DNA of 64,000 nucleotides, taken from assembly GCF_010499255.1 (NCBI RefSeq), contig NZ_JAAGRN010000008.1, positions 1 through 64,000 of the forward strand, given 5' to 3'. The position numbers were made by a program, and so were the translations under genes. Below the pieces are notes generated by a model, which ran no database searches, had not been told where the DNA came from, and saw nothing but the letters and a program-made list of their open reading frames with translations. This document shows, one piece after another, positions 18,701 through 27,419 of the stretch; positions within the stretch are counted from its first letter, which is position 1, and the number at the start of each line of letters is the position of its first letter. This stretch comes from Sheuella amnicola (lineage in GTDB: Bacteria > Pseudomonadota > Gammaproteobacteria > Burkholderiales > Burkholderiaceae_B).

Positions 18701-19220
18701 GCAGCTCGATGAAAAATGAATTACCGAATAACCGCTTCCATTGCCTGGCAAGAGACTTTGCCGCTTCCAGGTTGCCGGCCATGATGGCCTGGCCGATATC
18801 GCCCGCCCGGGCGCCGGACAGGACAATCAGCCCTTTCGCATCAGTCAGCCATTCTCGACGAATTTCGCCCCTGCCCCGATGCGCGTTGGTCAGCCAGGCG
18901 CGCGTCAGCAGATCGCACAAAGTCAACCAGCCGGCATGATCAGCCACGAGCAGTAAAATACGATATGGTTTGTCCCGGTCGTCATCGTTGGTCAGCCAGA
19001 CATCGCTGCCTGCGATTGGCTTGATGCCTGCCGAGCGCGCTGTTTTGTAAAATTTGATCAGACCGAATACATTGGACAAATCGGTCAGGGCGACAGCGGG
19101 TTGGCCGAGCGCGCCGGCGCGCTTGATCAGATCCGGGATACGGACTGTGCCATCCACCACCGAGAATTCGGAATGGACGCGCAGATGGACGAATGGCTGG
19201 GACGAGATGGTTTCTGACAT
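15732..19220 (-). CDS. dnaE: DNA polymerase III alpha subunit
   Basis: Replicative polymerase of 1162 residues, the standard DnaE length. The PHP domain opens with FVHLRVHSEFSVVDGTVRIP. The polymerase palm holds GPGRGSGAGSLVAYSLGITD and the catalytic aspartates in PDFDIDFCQDNR. Fingers and beta-binding region follow, then a helix-hairpin-helix (around residues 850-890) and a C-terminal OB domain. It is the first gene of a run of seven same-strand genes, the other six being LPS enzymes. Confidence 0.97.
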   Translation of the reverse strand: MSETISSQPFVHLRVHSEFSVVDGTVRIPDLIKRAGALGQPAVALTDLSNVFGLIKFYKTARSAGIKPIAGSDVWLTNDDDRDKPYRILLLVADHAGWLTLCDLLTRAWLTNAHRGRGEIRREWLTDAKGLIVLSGARAGDIGQAIMAGNLEAAKSLARQWKRLFGNSFFIELQRTRNEADQSYTRAALTIAAECAMPVVATHPVQFLTEDDFQAHEARVCIAEGQILTNPRRPRLFTEDQYLLSTEEMVKRFEDVPSALANAVEIAKRCNLTLTLGQPRLPNFPTPEGVSLDDYLVQLSKEGLERRMLQLYPDPEVRKANWQQYSDRLALECKTIIQMGFPGYFLIVQDFINWGKQNGVPVGPGRGSGAGSLVAYSLGITDLDPLKYDLLFERFLNPERVSMPDFDIDFCQDNRERVIEYVKQTYGREAVSQIATFGTLGAKAVLRDAGRVLDMPYMMCDGLSKLIPNTPADPWTLDRALKDEATFKLRYESEEEVRALVDLARPLEGLTRNIGMHAGGVLIAPNKLTDFCPLYCQPGQEGSAVSQFDKDDVEAAGLVKFDFLGLRNLTILDWAVRFVRNCNENLRDFDIMTVPLDDPATYQLLSDANTTAVFQLESRGMKELLKKLRPNTFEDVVAVLALFRPGPLESGMVDDFVNRKHGRASVDYFHPDLEPTLKSTYGVIVYQEQVMLISQIIGGYSLGGADLLRRAMGKKKAEEMAEHRALFEQGAVKKGYDPEVAVRLFDLMEHFAGYGFNKSHSAAYALISYQTAWLKVHHPAEFLAATLSSDMDDTDKVETFWRDCLANGVKVLPPDVNASGFRFEPVADDEMAKGRPPRTIRYGLGAVKGTGQSAVEEIIRARQAGPFTSLFDFCRRVDRHTVNRRSIEALIRAGAFDVIEPNRAALIASLSTAIEAAEQAERSANQVSLFGDDSDDVVNIELTKVPAWDLHTVLMEEKVALGFFFSAHLFDAWRDEVRRFAGKPLSRLEPLRDLQWIAGVISSSRTMMTRTGAKMMFLVLDDGSAQVEIGINAEMIEKHANRLKEDQLLIIQAKVSNNEYQGGMKVFAENIYDLQLAREMRARALRIKLNGNADAAKLKNMLNPYRAAPENGFPGTPVEVVYESKQHACTIRLGEQWRVRLPDTLVEQLSSWVSPSDVEVSY

Positions 19221-19323
19221 GTGTGGATTGTACCCATTTGCGGGTCTTGCCAGCGCTGTCGAAAGCCTTCTCTAAGTAAGAATTTGCATCAAATTGCAGT
19301 ACTGGAAACAACAGGAATACGAT

Positions 19324-20223
19324 ATGAAATGGATCATTCTGGGAATCTGGCTGGGATCAATCCTGTTTGCCCACTTCAGGGGCCGCGTCAGGCTCCCGTT
19401 GGGACGACAGTTACTGGATCATTCGATCCTGCTTGCTCCAATCAACGCTTTCATGGTTCTTTTATCCAAAGTACCGACCACGCCCTATATTCCGAACTCG
19501 ACGATGCCGGAACTCAAATTACTTGAGGACAACTGGGAGGTCATCCGCGACGAGGCGTTGCATCTAGCCGAACTGCGACAGATCAAAGCACCTGAACTAC
19601 ATAATGACATCGGTTTCAATTCGTTTTTCAAATACGGATGGAAACGTTTTTACCTGAAGTGGTACGACGCCAAGCACCCTTCATCCGAGGCGCTGTGCCC
19701 CAAAACGGTCGAATTGCTCAATCGGATTCCGAGCGTCAAGGCAGCCATGTTCGCCGAGCTGCCTCCGGGTGGTCAGCTCAATCCGCACCGTGACCCCTTT
19801 GCCGGATCCTTGCGTTTTCATCTCGGTTTGTCCACACCCAATGATGACCGCTGCTACATCGATGTCGACGGAATCCGTCACAGTTGGCGCGATGGCCAGG
19901 GCGTCATCTTTGACGAAACATACGTCCATGACGCGTACAACCGTAGCGACAAGAACCGCATCATTCTGTTTTGCGATGTCGAGCGTCCTTTGATCTGGCG
20001 CTGGGCCGAAGCGTTCAATCACTGGTTCGGTCGTGTCGCGATGTCGGCCGCAAGTTCACCCAATGCGGATTCGGATCAGACGGGGTTCATCAACAAACTG
20101 ACGCATTATCACTGGGTCATCGACCAGAAACGCAGAGCGTTCAAAAAGGCCAACCGTCCGCTCTATAAGGCGACCAAGTTCGGCCTGATTGCCCTTGCGA
20201 TCTACCTGTTTCTGGTAAGCTGA
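19324..20223 (+). CDS. lpxO: Lipid A hydroxylase LpxO (aspartyl/asparaginyl beta-hydroxylase family)
   Basis: Fe(II)/2-oxoglutarate dioxygenase of 299 residues that hydroxylates a lipid A acyl chain at C2. The N-terminal MKWIILGIWLGSILFAHFRG and the C-terminal FGLIALAIYLFLVS are membrane helices. The dioxygenase core has the iron ligands in LNPHRDPFAGSLRFHLGL and a second His in YVHDAYNRSDKNRIILFCDV, where the Arg binds 2-oxoglutarate. AGGA before ATG 19324 supports this start. It lies divergent from the dnaE-LPS operon, consistent with a shared envelope theme. Confidence 0.87.
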   Translation: MKWIILGIWLGSILFAHFRGRVRLPLGRQLLDHSILLAPINAFMVLLSKVPTTPYIPNSTMPELKLLEDNWEVIRDEALHLAELRQIKAPELHNDIGFNSFFKYGWKRFYLKWYDAKHPSSEALCPKTVELLNRIPSVKAAMFAELPPGGQLNPHRDPFAGSLRFHLGLSTPNDDRCYIDVDGIRHSWRDGQGVIFDETYVHDAYNRSDKNRIILFCDVERPLIWRWAEAFNHWFGRVAMSAASSPNADSDQTGFINKLTHYHWVIDQKRRAFKKANRPLYKATKFGLIALAIYLFLVS

Positions 20224-20250
20224 CGAAACCTGCCGCTTGAGGCAGCGTCA

Positions 20251-20274
20251 CGGACGACTTAGCGGACGACTTAG
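20251..20274. repeat. 12-base tandem duplication spanning the hrpA stop codon
   Basis: CGGACGACTTAG occurs twice in a row (20251-20262, 20263-20274). On the minus strand the first-met copy contains the hrpA stop TAA and the second supplies another in-frame TAA 12 bases later, so the protein is unaffected. Confidence 0.85.
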
Positions 20275-23200
20275 CGCTGCATCGCCTCCCAGGACTTCTG
20301 CAACCGCTTGACCGATACGGGCATGGGTGTGCGAAGCTCCTGGGCAAAAAGCGCCACCCTCAACTCTTCAAGCATCCACCTGAATTCATCAAGCCCTGCG
20401 TCAGGTGCGCCTTTCAAGGCGCCACGCGCTCTGGCATACTGAGTCATCAACGGCGCCATCTCGGACATTAATCGCGTATCGCGTGAGGGATCGGCACGTA
20501 ACTTGTCGATGCGCGCAACGGCCGCTTTCATGTAGCGCGGCAGATGCACCAGTTGCGCGTATGGAATCCTGTCGATGAAATCGGCACGCATCAACTGGCT
20601 CATCTGAAACTGTAGGTCTTCATAGGATGCCTTGTGAGGCTTGGCTTGCGGTAATTTTCTCATCACGGCGGCCCAGCCTTCCAAAATCGTGCCGGCCAGC
20701 CTGGCGACTTCCTGCGCCAGCAAACCGAGCTTGGCGCGACCATCCTGCTTGCGCGATTCGAACTCATCGGCATTGACCGGCCAAGGCTCTTGCAAACAGG
20801 CCCGATCCAACGCGCAATCGATGATTTGGTCGCGCAGTTTTTCCTGGGTGCCTAGCGGCAGATACATCATGCCGAGCTTGGTCAGGTCATGGAGGTTTTT
20901 TTCCAGAAACTTGACCTGGTCGCGCAATGCGATCCTGAAGAGTCGCCTTAAACCCAAATGATGAGCGGTTTGTGCGGTATGAATTTCATCGAACACATCC
21001 AGTGCGCAATGCGTGGCCTGATCGACCAGTGCGGGATAACCGATCACGCTGTGATTCTTGCGCTTGATCTCCATCAGTTCGGGCAATACGCCAAAGCTCC
21101 ACTCTGTGATTTCGTCATGCGCAAGCGCAGTTGCCACCTCCTGATCCTTGGTGGCCAACTGCTGGAAGGTGGCTACGGCCTGCTTGCCCAACTCAGCCTT
21201 AAGCTGTGCCAAATTGCGACCGGCGCCAAGCATGCGACCATGCTCATCGACCACCTTGAAGGACATGAATAAGTGGGCGGGCAGCGTCTCAGGCTTGAAG
21301 TCGGACACAACGGGACGGATCTTCAACTGCTCCCACATATCCTGAATAATGGCGTCAATCAATCCGCCCGGGGGTGTGCTCAAGCGGTCAAACCAGCGAT
21401 CATAAAAACCCGCAGCATAGTCCGGCAACGGAACACAGTGCCGCCGTAATTTCTGGGGCAAAGATTTCAGCAACATCTGGACTTTTTCTTTGAGCATGCC
21501 GGGTACCAACCATTCGCACCGGGCGGCATCGACCTGGTTCAGGAAATAAAGGGGCACGGTGACGGTCACCCCATCCTTGGGCGAACCCGGTTCAAAGTGA
21601 TAGTCCACGGCGAGCTTGACGCCCTGCCAATCGAAAGTCTTTGGAAAGACATCGGTCGTGACGCCGGAAGCTTCGTGACGCATCAAGGCGTCGCGCGTGA
21701 GCAATAAGTCGGCGGCAGCCTCTTTGGTCAGTCCTTTGACCCAGTGCTCAAGTGTCGCAGTCTGATGAATATTCTCGGGCAGATGCCGATCGTAAAACGC
21801 ATGGATCAAACTGTCATCGACCAGGATATCGGGGCGACGCGCCTGATGCTCCAGGCGTTCGATCTGCGCGATCAGTTTGCGATTGTGCGTAATGAAGGCC
21901 AGACTAGAGTCGATCTCTCCCGGGACAAGCGCTTGCAAAATAAAGATTTCGCGCGCGCGAACCGGATCAATCGGACCGTAATGGACGCGGCGTCCGGAGT
22001 AAACCGTCAATCCATACAACGTGCCTTTCTCGTTTGCGACAACCTGCCCGAGTTTCTTTTCCCATCGCGGATCGGACCATGTCTTGCGGATCAGATGACC
22101 GGCAACGCGCTCAATCCAGACAGGATCGATACGCGCCACACAACGAGCGTAAAGCTTGCTGGTGTCGACCAGTTCGGCTGCCATGATCCACTTGCCGGCC
22201 TTTTTGAGCATGCGCGAACCGGGGTGGATCCAGAACCGGATATCGCGCGCCCCAAGATAATTGCCGGACTCTTCGGATTTAAGTCCAAGGTTGCCTAACA
22301 GTCCCGACATGAGGGCCAAATGAACCTGCTCGTAGGTCGCATCGGTTTTGTTCGAACGCCAGCCTTGCTCGGCGACCAGCTCGTGCAGTTGCCGATGAAT
22401 ATCGTGCCATTCGCGCAAACGCAGCGGAGATAGATATTGCTGTCGCAACAAGGCCACCAGTTTGCGCTGGGAACCTTTGTGCGCAACCTGTTCGTGGTAC
22501 CAGCGCCAGAGTTTGATGTACGAATTGAATTCGGATTTGTCGTCAGCAAACTTGGCATGGGCTTGCTCTGCGGCCTCCCGGGCGTGCATGGGCCGGTCGC
22601 GAGGATCCTGAACCGACAGAGCTGCCGCGATAATCAGCATCTCGGTCATGCAGTGCTGGTCGCGCGCGGCCAGAATCATGCGGCCGATCCGGGGATCCAG
22701 CGGTAATTTGGCCAGAGCGCGTCCTGTTGCGGTTAGCACCCCGGGGCTGCTCGACTCGGGATCAAGCGCTCCAAGTTCCTGCAAAAGATGATATCCGTCT
22801 GCAATCGCGCGTCCGGTCGGCGGATCAACAAACGGGAAGTCTTCGATATCGTTTAATCGAAGGGCTTTCATGCGCAAAATCACACTGGCGAGCGACGAGC
22901 GCAAAATTTCAGGGTCCGTGAAGGCTGGCCTATCGCGAAAATCCTGTTCGCTGTAGAGACGGATGCAAATTCCGGGGCCCAGTCGACCACAACGACCGGC
23001 ACGCTGATTAGCTGATGCCTGACTGATAGGCTCGATTCTGAGCTGCTCGACCTTATTGCGCCACGAATAACGCTTGACGCGCGCCAGTCCCGTGTCGATC
23101 ACGAATCGAATGCCGGGAACCGTCAAAGAGGTTTCGGCAACGTTCGTAGCCAATACTATTCGGCGTGCGTTGGTTTTAGGCTTGAAGATTTCTTCCTGCT

Positions 23201-24143
23201 CGGCCTGGGTCAGCCTGGCATACAAGGGCAACACTTGCGTGGAGGGAGGATGATGTTTGCGCAGCGCTTCTACGGCTTCACGAATTTCGCGCTCACCTGG
23301 CAAGAAAACCAGAATATCCCCCGGCCCGGCCAGCGCGCACTCATCCACCGCATCGACTAGGGCATCGATCAGATCACGCTCCTCGTCACGCGCAAGCCCA
23401 CGATCGGACTGGGAGGCGCTGCCCGAAGACGATGCACCCTGACTGGTCTTTCCTGCGTCATCCGAATCGGGGTCAAGTACCGGGCGATAGCGGGTTTCGA
23501 CCGGATACAGGCGACCTGAAACCTCAATCACCGGAGCAGGTTTACCCGACCGATCTGCGAAATGCCCTGCGAATCGCTTGGCATCGATCGTGGCCGAGGT
23601 GATGATGACTTTCAAATCCTGACGGCGCGGGAGCAACTGCTTGAGATAGCCCAATAGAAAATCGATATTCAGGCTGCGTTCGTGCGCTTCGTCGATGATG
23701 ATGGTGTCATAACGCCGCAGCAGCGGATCGCGTTGCGACTCTGCCAGCAAAATACCGTCGGTCATGAGCTTGATCGACGTGATGGCGCTGCTTCGGTCCT
23801 GAAAGCGGACTTGATAACCCACCCATTCACCAAGCGGGGAGCTCAGCTCTTCGGCAATCCGTCGGGCAACCGAGCTGGCTGCAAGCCTGCGCGGTTGGGT
23901 GTGGCCAATCATCTTGTCCAGCCCACGGCCGAGTTCGAGGCAGATTTTGGGTAATTGCGTGGTTTTACCCGAACCGGTCTCGCCGCTGACAATCACAACC
24001 TGATGGCGCGCGATCGCACGCGCGATTTCATCGCGGCGACTGCTGACCGGCAGGTCTTCAGGATACGTAATTGGAGGAGCCTGGCGTGGGGATTTGACAA
24101 CGCTTTGAGGTGTTATCCCGTCCAATAGCTTTGATTCGGGCAT
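20271..24143 (-). CDS. hrpA: ATP-dependent RNA helicase HrpA
   Basis: DEAH-box helicase of 1290 residues, close to E. coli HrpA (about 1300). Motif I GETGSGKTTQLPK (around residue 55), motif II DEAH within IIIDEAHERSL, motif III SATID and motif VI QRAGRCGR are present. HA2 and OB domains follow, then the long HrpA-specific C-terminal region. E. coli HrpA functions in mRNA processing and rescue of stalled ribosomes. A Ser/Gly/Asp-rich linker around residues 225-250 (GASSSGSASQSD) interrupts the helicase core and looks unstructured. Divergent from argA. Confidence 0.95.
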   Translation of the reverse strand: MPESKLLDGITPQSVVKSPRQAPPITYPEDLPVSSRRDEIARAIARHQVVIVSGETGSGKTTQLPKICLELGRGLDKMIGHTQPRRLAASSVARRIAEELSSPLGEWVGYQVRFQDRSSAITSIKLMTDGILLAESQRDPLLRRYDTIIIDEAHERSLNIDFLLGYLKQLLPRRQDLKVIITSATIDAKRFAGHFADRSGKPAPVIEVSGRLYPVETRYRPVLDPDSDDAGKTSQGASSSGSASQSDRGLARDEERDLIDALVDAVDECALAGPGDILVFLPGEREIREAVEALRKHHPPSTQVLPLYARLTQAEQEEIFKPKTNARRIVLATNVAETSLTVPGIRFVIDTGLARVKRYSWRNKVEQLRIEPISQASANQRAGRCGRLGPGICIRLYSEQDFRDRPAFTDPEILRSSLASVILRMKALRLNDIEDFPFVDPPTGRAIADGYHLLQELGALDPESSSPGVLTATGRALAKLPLDPRIGRMILAARDQHCMTEMLIIAAALSVQDPRDRPMHAREAAEQAHAKFADDKSEFNSYIKLWRWYHEQVAHKGSQRKLVALLRQQYLSPLRLREWHDIHRQLHELVAEQGWRSNKTDATYEQVHLALMSGLLGNLGLKSEESGNYLGARDIRFWIHPGSRMLKKAGKWIMAAELVDTSKLYARCVARIDPVWIERVAGHLIRKTWSDPRWEKKLGQVVANEKGTLYGLTVYSGRRVHYGPIDPVRAREIFILQALVPGEIDSSLAFITHNRKLIAQIERLEHQARRPDILVDDSLIHAFYDRHLPENIHQTATLEHWVKGLTKEAAADLLLTRDALMRHEASGVTTDVFPKTFDWQGVKLAVDYHFEPGSPKDGVTVTVPLYFLNQVDAARCEWLVPGMLKEKVQMLLKSLPQKLRRHCVPLPDYAAGFYDRWFDRLSTPPGGLIDAIIQDMWEQLKIRPVVSDFKPETLPAHLFMSFKVVDEHGRMLGAGRNLAQLKAELGKQAVATFQQLATKDQEVATALAHDEITEWSFGVLPELMEIKRKNHSVIGYPALVDQATHCALDVFDEIHTAQTAHHLGLRRLFRIALRDQVKFLEKNLHDLTKLGMMYLPLGTQEKLRDQIIDCALDRACLQEPWPVNADEFESRKQDGRAKLGLLAQEVARLAGTILEGWAAVMRKLPQAKPHKASYEDLQFQMSQLMRADFIDRIPYAQLVHLPRYMKAAVARIDKLRADPSRDTRLMSEMAPLMTQYARARGALKGAPDAGLDEFRWMLEELRVALFAQELRTPMPVSVKRLQKSWEAMQR

Positions 24144-24146
24144 ATT

Positions 24147-24175
24147 TTGGGATCCGTCTAAGGGACCATTATAAA
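24147..24175 (+). promoter_or_regulatory. Candidate argA promoter
   Basis: TTGGGA (24147-24152), a 17-base spacer and TATAAA (24170-24175) match the sigma-70 consensus at 4 and 5 of 6 bases. The predicted leader before the argA ATG is about 40 bases. No ARG box was recognised. Confidence 0.45.
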
Positions 24176-24224
24176 ATAACGACTTCGCCCAAGCCTTTCA
24201 CGCAAGATTAAAGCAAGATCTCCA

Positions 24225-25583
24225 ATGTCAGATACCCAGGAACCCGATACCGTCTCCGCGCTCGAAGCGCCGGAGTTTGCCGCTGCCCAGTTCGTACGCT
24301 GGTTTCGCGAGGTCGCGCCTTATGTGCATGCATTCCGGGGCAAGACATTTGTCGTTGCTTTCGGTGGTGAACTGGTTCAGGCCAACGCCCTGAACACGCT
24401 GGTTCAGGACTTGTCGCTTCTGTCGGCGCTGGGAATCAAGTTGGTTCTGGTGCATGGATCCTTGCCCCAGGTTAACGAGCAGATGCGACTCAAGGGCATC
24501 AATCAGCATTTTCACCGCAGCCGCTCGCCGATGGACGCAGATGCGCTCGAATGCGCAAAAGAAGCGGCCGGCGAAATCCGTCTGGATATCGAGGCTGCTT
24601 TCAGTCAGGGCCTGCCGAACACGCCCATGTCACATGCCCAGATCCGCGTGATTTCGGGCAACTTCGTCACGGCCCGACCCACAGGGATCATCGACGGTAT
24701 CGATTACAAGCATACAGGCCAAGTCCGCAAAATCGATGTGGATGCGCTGAAGTTCGCAATCGAGCGTGGTTCGATCGTTCTGCTTTCTCCGCTTGGATTC
24801 TCCCCCACTGGCGAGGCATTCAACCTGTCGATGGAAGAACTCGCCACAAGCGTTGCCACTGCCCTGCGGGCCGAGAAACTGATTTTCCTGACCGAAACGC
24901 CGGGGGTCATCTCTCCTGACGGCACGGTCGATACCGAATTGGCCCGACTGGATGCCGATGCATTGCTGGCTTCGGGCGAACTCGATGCGGACACCGCGTT
25001 TTATCTGCACTATGCTTCACGCGCCGTGAAGCGCGGCGTATCTCGCGCCCACCTGGTCCCCTTTTCACTCGATGGCGTGGTGCTCCTCGAGATTTTCACC
25101 CACGATGGCGTGGGCACCATGGTGGTCGAAGATACCCTGGATGATCTACGCCCGGCGACAATCGACGATGTGGGCGCGATTCTCAAGCTCATCGAACCTC
25201 TCGAGCAGGACGGCACGCTGGTAACACGCGGGCGCGCGGTGATCGAACGCGATGTCGAAAACTTCACCGTGCTCGAGCACGACGGTGTGATTTATGGTTG
25301 CGCCACGTTGCACGATTTCCCCAAAGATCAGATGGCCGAAATGGGTTGCCTGATTGTTCACCCCGAATGGCAAGGGACGGGCGAGGGTGAAATGCTTTTA
25401 CGCCACATGGAGTCGCGTGCACGGGCGCTGGGTGCCAAGAGACTATTCGTTCTGACGACACGTACCTCGCACTGGTTCATCAAGCGTGGATTCGTACAGG
25501 GCGGTGTAGCCGACCTGCCGAAAGACAAACAGGCCCACTACAACCGGTCCCGCAACAGTCTTATTTTCATTAAACGACTTTAG
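24225..25583 (+). CDS. argA: N-acetylglutamate synthase (amino-acid acetyltransferase)
   Basis: First enzyme of arginine synthesis, acetylating glutamate with acetyl-CoA. The protein of 452 residues has an N-terminal amino-acid-kinase-like domain (FVVAFGGELVQANALN, LVLVHGSLPQVNEQM, about residues 30-295) that normally binds arginine as feedback inhibitor. A C-terminal GNAT domain (about 305-450) carries the acetyl-CoA loop HPEWQGTGEGEMLLRHMESRARALG. Length and domain order match classical ArgA. No other arg genes are nearby. The next gene, yggX, starts nine bases after the stop. Confidence 0.93.
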   Translation: MSDTQEPDTVSALEAPEFAAAQFVRWFREVAPYVHAFRGKTFVVAFGGELVQANALNTLVQDLSLLSALGIKLVLVHGSLPQVNEQMRLKGINQHFHRSRSPMDADALECAKEAAGEIRLDIEAAFSQGLPNTPMSHAQIRVISGNFVTARPTGIIDGIDYKHTGQVRKIDVDALKFAIERGSIVLLSPLGFSPTGEAFNLSMEELATSVATALRAEKLIFLTETPGVISPDGTVDTELARLDADALLASGELDADTAFYLHYASRAVKRGVSRAHLVPFSLDGVVLLEIFTHDGVGTMVVEDTLDDLRPATIDDVGAILKLIEPLEQDGTLVTRGRAVIERDVENFTVLEHDGVIYGCATLHDFPKDQMAEMGCLIVHPEWQGTGEGEMLLRHMESRARALGAKRLFVLTTRTSHWFIKRGFVQGGVADLPKDKQAHYNRSRNSLIFIKRL

Positions 25584-25592
25584 GAATATCAC

Positions 25593-25865
25593 ATGAGCCG
25601 CACTGTTCAATGCGTCAAGCTTAAAAAGGAAGCTCCAGGACTGGACTTCCCTCCCTACCCTGGTGACCTAGGCACCAAAATCTGGCGCAGCATCTCCAAA
25701 GAAGCTTGGGAAGAATGGATGGGGATCCAGACGCGTCTTGTCAATGAAAACCGGCTAAATCTGGCCGACACACGTGCGCGCAAGTACTTGAAAGAACAGA
25801 TGGAAAACTTCCTGTTCAACGACGCATCCGTCGAGGCTCAGGGTTTTGTTCCACCCGCTAATTAA
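25593..25865 (+). CDS. yggX: Fe(2+)-trafficking protein YggX
   Basis: Small cytoplasmic protein of 90 residues with the full YggX pattern: [23 protein letters not shown] at the start, including the conserved Cys7, then [29 protein letters not shown] and FVPP near the end. It is implicated in protecting iron-sulfur clusters from oxidants and moving iron. It is close behind argA with AGGA in the gap and likely shares its transcript. Confidence 0.95.
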   Translation: MSRTVQCVKLKKEAPGLDFPPYPGDLGTKIWRSISKEAWEEWMGIQTRLVNENRLNLADTRARKYLKEQMENFLFNDASVEAQGFVPPAN

Positions 25866-25880
25866 TTTCGGCACCAGAGT

Positions 25881-25902
25881 CCTGCGGGCATCTGCCCGCA
25901 GG
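25881..25902. terminator. Hairpin between the convergent yggX and phoU genes
   Basis: CCTGCGGGCA (25881-25890) pairs perfectly with TGCCCGCAGG (25893-25902). The hairpin lies between two converging stop codons, where a bidirectional terminator is expected. Neither side has a good T-tract, so termination efficiency is uncertain. Confidence 0.45.
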
Positions 25903-25907
25903 TAACC

Positions 25908-26645
25908 TTATTTGTCTTCTTCGGTTTCCTCGGGGGTAGGAATCTCTTCACCCCGAACCAGTCGCTCTGCCATTTTGACGCCCTTGTGGCGAACATCCGC
26001 TCCGTGCACCATGTAGATCACGCGCTCGGCCATATTCTTGCAATGATCCCCAATTCGCTCCATGGAGCGGGCAATGAACAGAAGATCGATCGAACGAGAA
26101 ATCGTTCGCGGATCTTCTATCATGTATGTGATCAAGCTGCGCAGTGCCGACTTCCATTCCTTATCGACTTCCTTGTCGCTGCGCACGACTGCGGCGGCCA
26201 GCACCGAATCATTGCGCGCGAAGGCATCCATCACCTGGCGCATCATGGTGACAACTGAATTGGCCATATGACGCAACTCGATCACCGGAATGAAGCGACG
26301 ATCGTCCTCATGAATGCGTCGCGCCATCGATGCGATCTTGTCGGCTTCGTCACCGGATCGCTCCATATCCGTCAACATTTTCGTCACGGCAAGCAGTGTC
26401 CGCAAATCGATGGCGGCCGGTTGATGACGCGCCAGAATGGTTGTCACGCGGTCATCGATTTCGACTTCCAGGCGATTCACATCCTTTTCGCGCTCTTTTA
26501 CTCGATCGACCAGCGATATATCGCCCGTAGCAAGGGCGTCCATGCTGTCCTGGATCATGGACTCGACCAAGCCGCCCATTTGCAGCAGCTCGGTGCGAAT
26601 GCGTTGAAGATCTGCGTCAAACTGTTTATTGGTATGCTCGGACAT
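25908..26645 (-). CDS. phoU: Phosphate signalling protein PhoU
   Basis: All-helical protein of 245 residues with two PhoU three-helix repeats (about 20-105 and 120-210). The metal-binding E/DxxxD-type stretches SGDEADKIASMARRI and RIGDHCKNMAERVIYMVHG are visible. PhoU links the Pst transporter to the PhoR kinase and keeps the Pho regulon off when phosphate is plentiful. Unusually, no pst or phoBR gene is next to it; it follows rpiA and precedes convergent yggX. A candidate Pho box lies upstream. Confidence 0.95.
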   Translation of the reverse strand: MSEHTNKQFDADLQRIRTELLQMGGLVESMIQDSMDALATGDISLVDRVKEREKDVNRLEVEIDDRVTTILARHQPAAIDLRTLLAVTKMLTDMERSGDEADKIASMARRIHEDDRRFIPVIELRHMANSVVTMMRQVMDAFARNDSVLAAAVVRSDKEVDKEWKSALRSLITYMIEDPRTISRSIDLLFIARSMERIGDHCKNMAERVIYMVHGADVRHKGVKMAERLVRGEEIPTPEETEEDK

Positions 26646-26703
26646 GCGATCACTCTTTCAAAAATTGAATCAATGACAAGGATTTGCCGTTTTTTGGAAG
26701 TTT

Positions 26704-26721
26704 AAGACCGAACTGTGACAG
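26704..26721 (-). promoter_or_regulatory. Candidate Pho box upstream of phoU
   Basis: Minus-strand CTGTCAC (26721-26715), a four-base spacer AGTT and CGGTCTT (26710-26704) match the direct-repeat Pho box pattern (CTGTCAT-N4-CTGTCAY) at about 11 of 14 positions. It lies about 60 bases before the phoU start, just after the rpiA stop. No convincing -10 box was seen, so this is tentative. Confidence 0.35.
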
Positions 26722-26730
26722 TTTTGTGAA

Positions 26731-27399
26731 TCAGAGCCGGCGAATGCCATTTTGTGTGGCCAACAACGCCACATCGGCACCACGCATGGCGAATAATCCG
26801 TTTGTCACGACTCCGGGAACATTATTCAAGGTTTGTTCGAGCGCGACTGCATCGGTAATGCGCAAACCCGACACATCAATGATCTGATTGCCATTGTCGG
26901 TGACAAACCCGGCGCGAACGAGCGGCTGCCCCCCCAAACTGCTCGCTATGCGCGACACCGCTTCACGCGCGATCGGCAACACTTCAATTGGCAAAGGAAA
27001 CTTTCCAAGTGTGTCGACCAGCTTGGATTCATCAGCGATGCAAACAAAGACTTTGGCGACTGAGGCAACGATTTTTTCTCGGGTTAATGCACCTCCCCCC
27101 CCTTTGACCATATGCAAGCCTGCATTGATTTCATCGGCGCCGTCCACATACACCGGCATAGATTGAACCTGATTCAGGTCCAGCACCACGATGCCGGCAT
27201 CGGTCAACCGCTTGGCGCTTCTTTCAGAGCTTGCAACTGCCGCGCGAAATCGACCCTTGAGTTTTGCCAAGCCATCGATGAACAGATCGGCTGTTGAGCC
27301 CGTTCCGACTCCGATCACCGCATCGGGGGTCAGCATCGGAATAATATATTGCAATGCCGCATCAGCGGCTTGCTGCTTGAGTTCTTGTTGCGAAAGCAT
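26731..27399 (-). CDS. rpiA: Ribose-5-phosphate isomerase A
   Basis: Interconverts ribose-5-phosphate and ribulose-5-phosphate in the pentose phosphate pathway. The protein of 222 residues matches RpiA length. The phosphate loop is [15 protein letters not shown] (about residues 31-45), the catalytic-site motif is YVDGADEIN (around 85), and [14 protein letters not shown] follows. It sits 20 bases after rmuC and 85 bases before phoU on the same strand. Confidence 0.96.
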   Translation of the reverse strand: MLSQQELKQQAADAALQYIIPMLTPDAVIGVGTGSTADLFIDGLAKLKGRFRAAVASSERSAKRLTDAGIVVLDLNQVQSMPVYVDGADEINAGLHMVKGGGGALTREKIVASVAKVFVCIADESKLVDTLGKFPLPIEVLPIAREAVSRIASSLGGQPLVRAGFVTDNGNQIIDVSGLRITDAVALEQTLNNVPGVVTNGLFAMRGADVALLATQNGIRRL

Positions 27400-27419
27400 T
27401 TTTGTTCCAAATTTGAAAA

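Noticed and set aside
20230-20245. Possible terminator after lpxO (CTGCC/GGCAG)
   Set aside because: Only a five-base stem with a six-base loop and no T-tract on either side.
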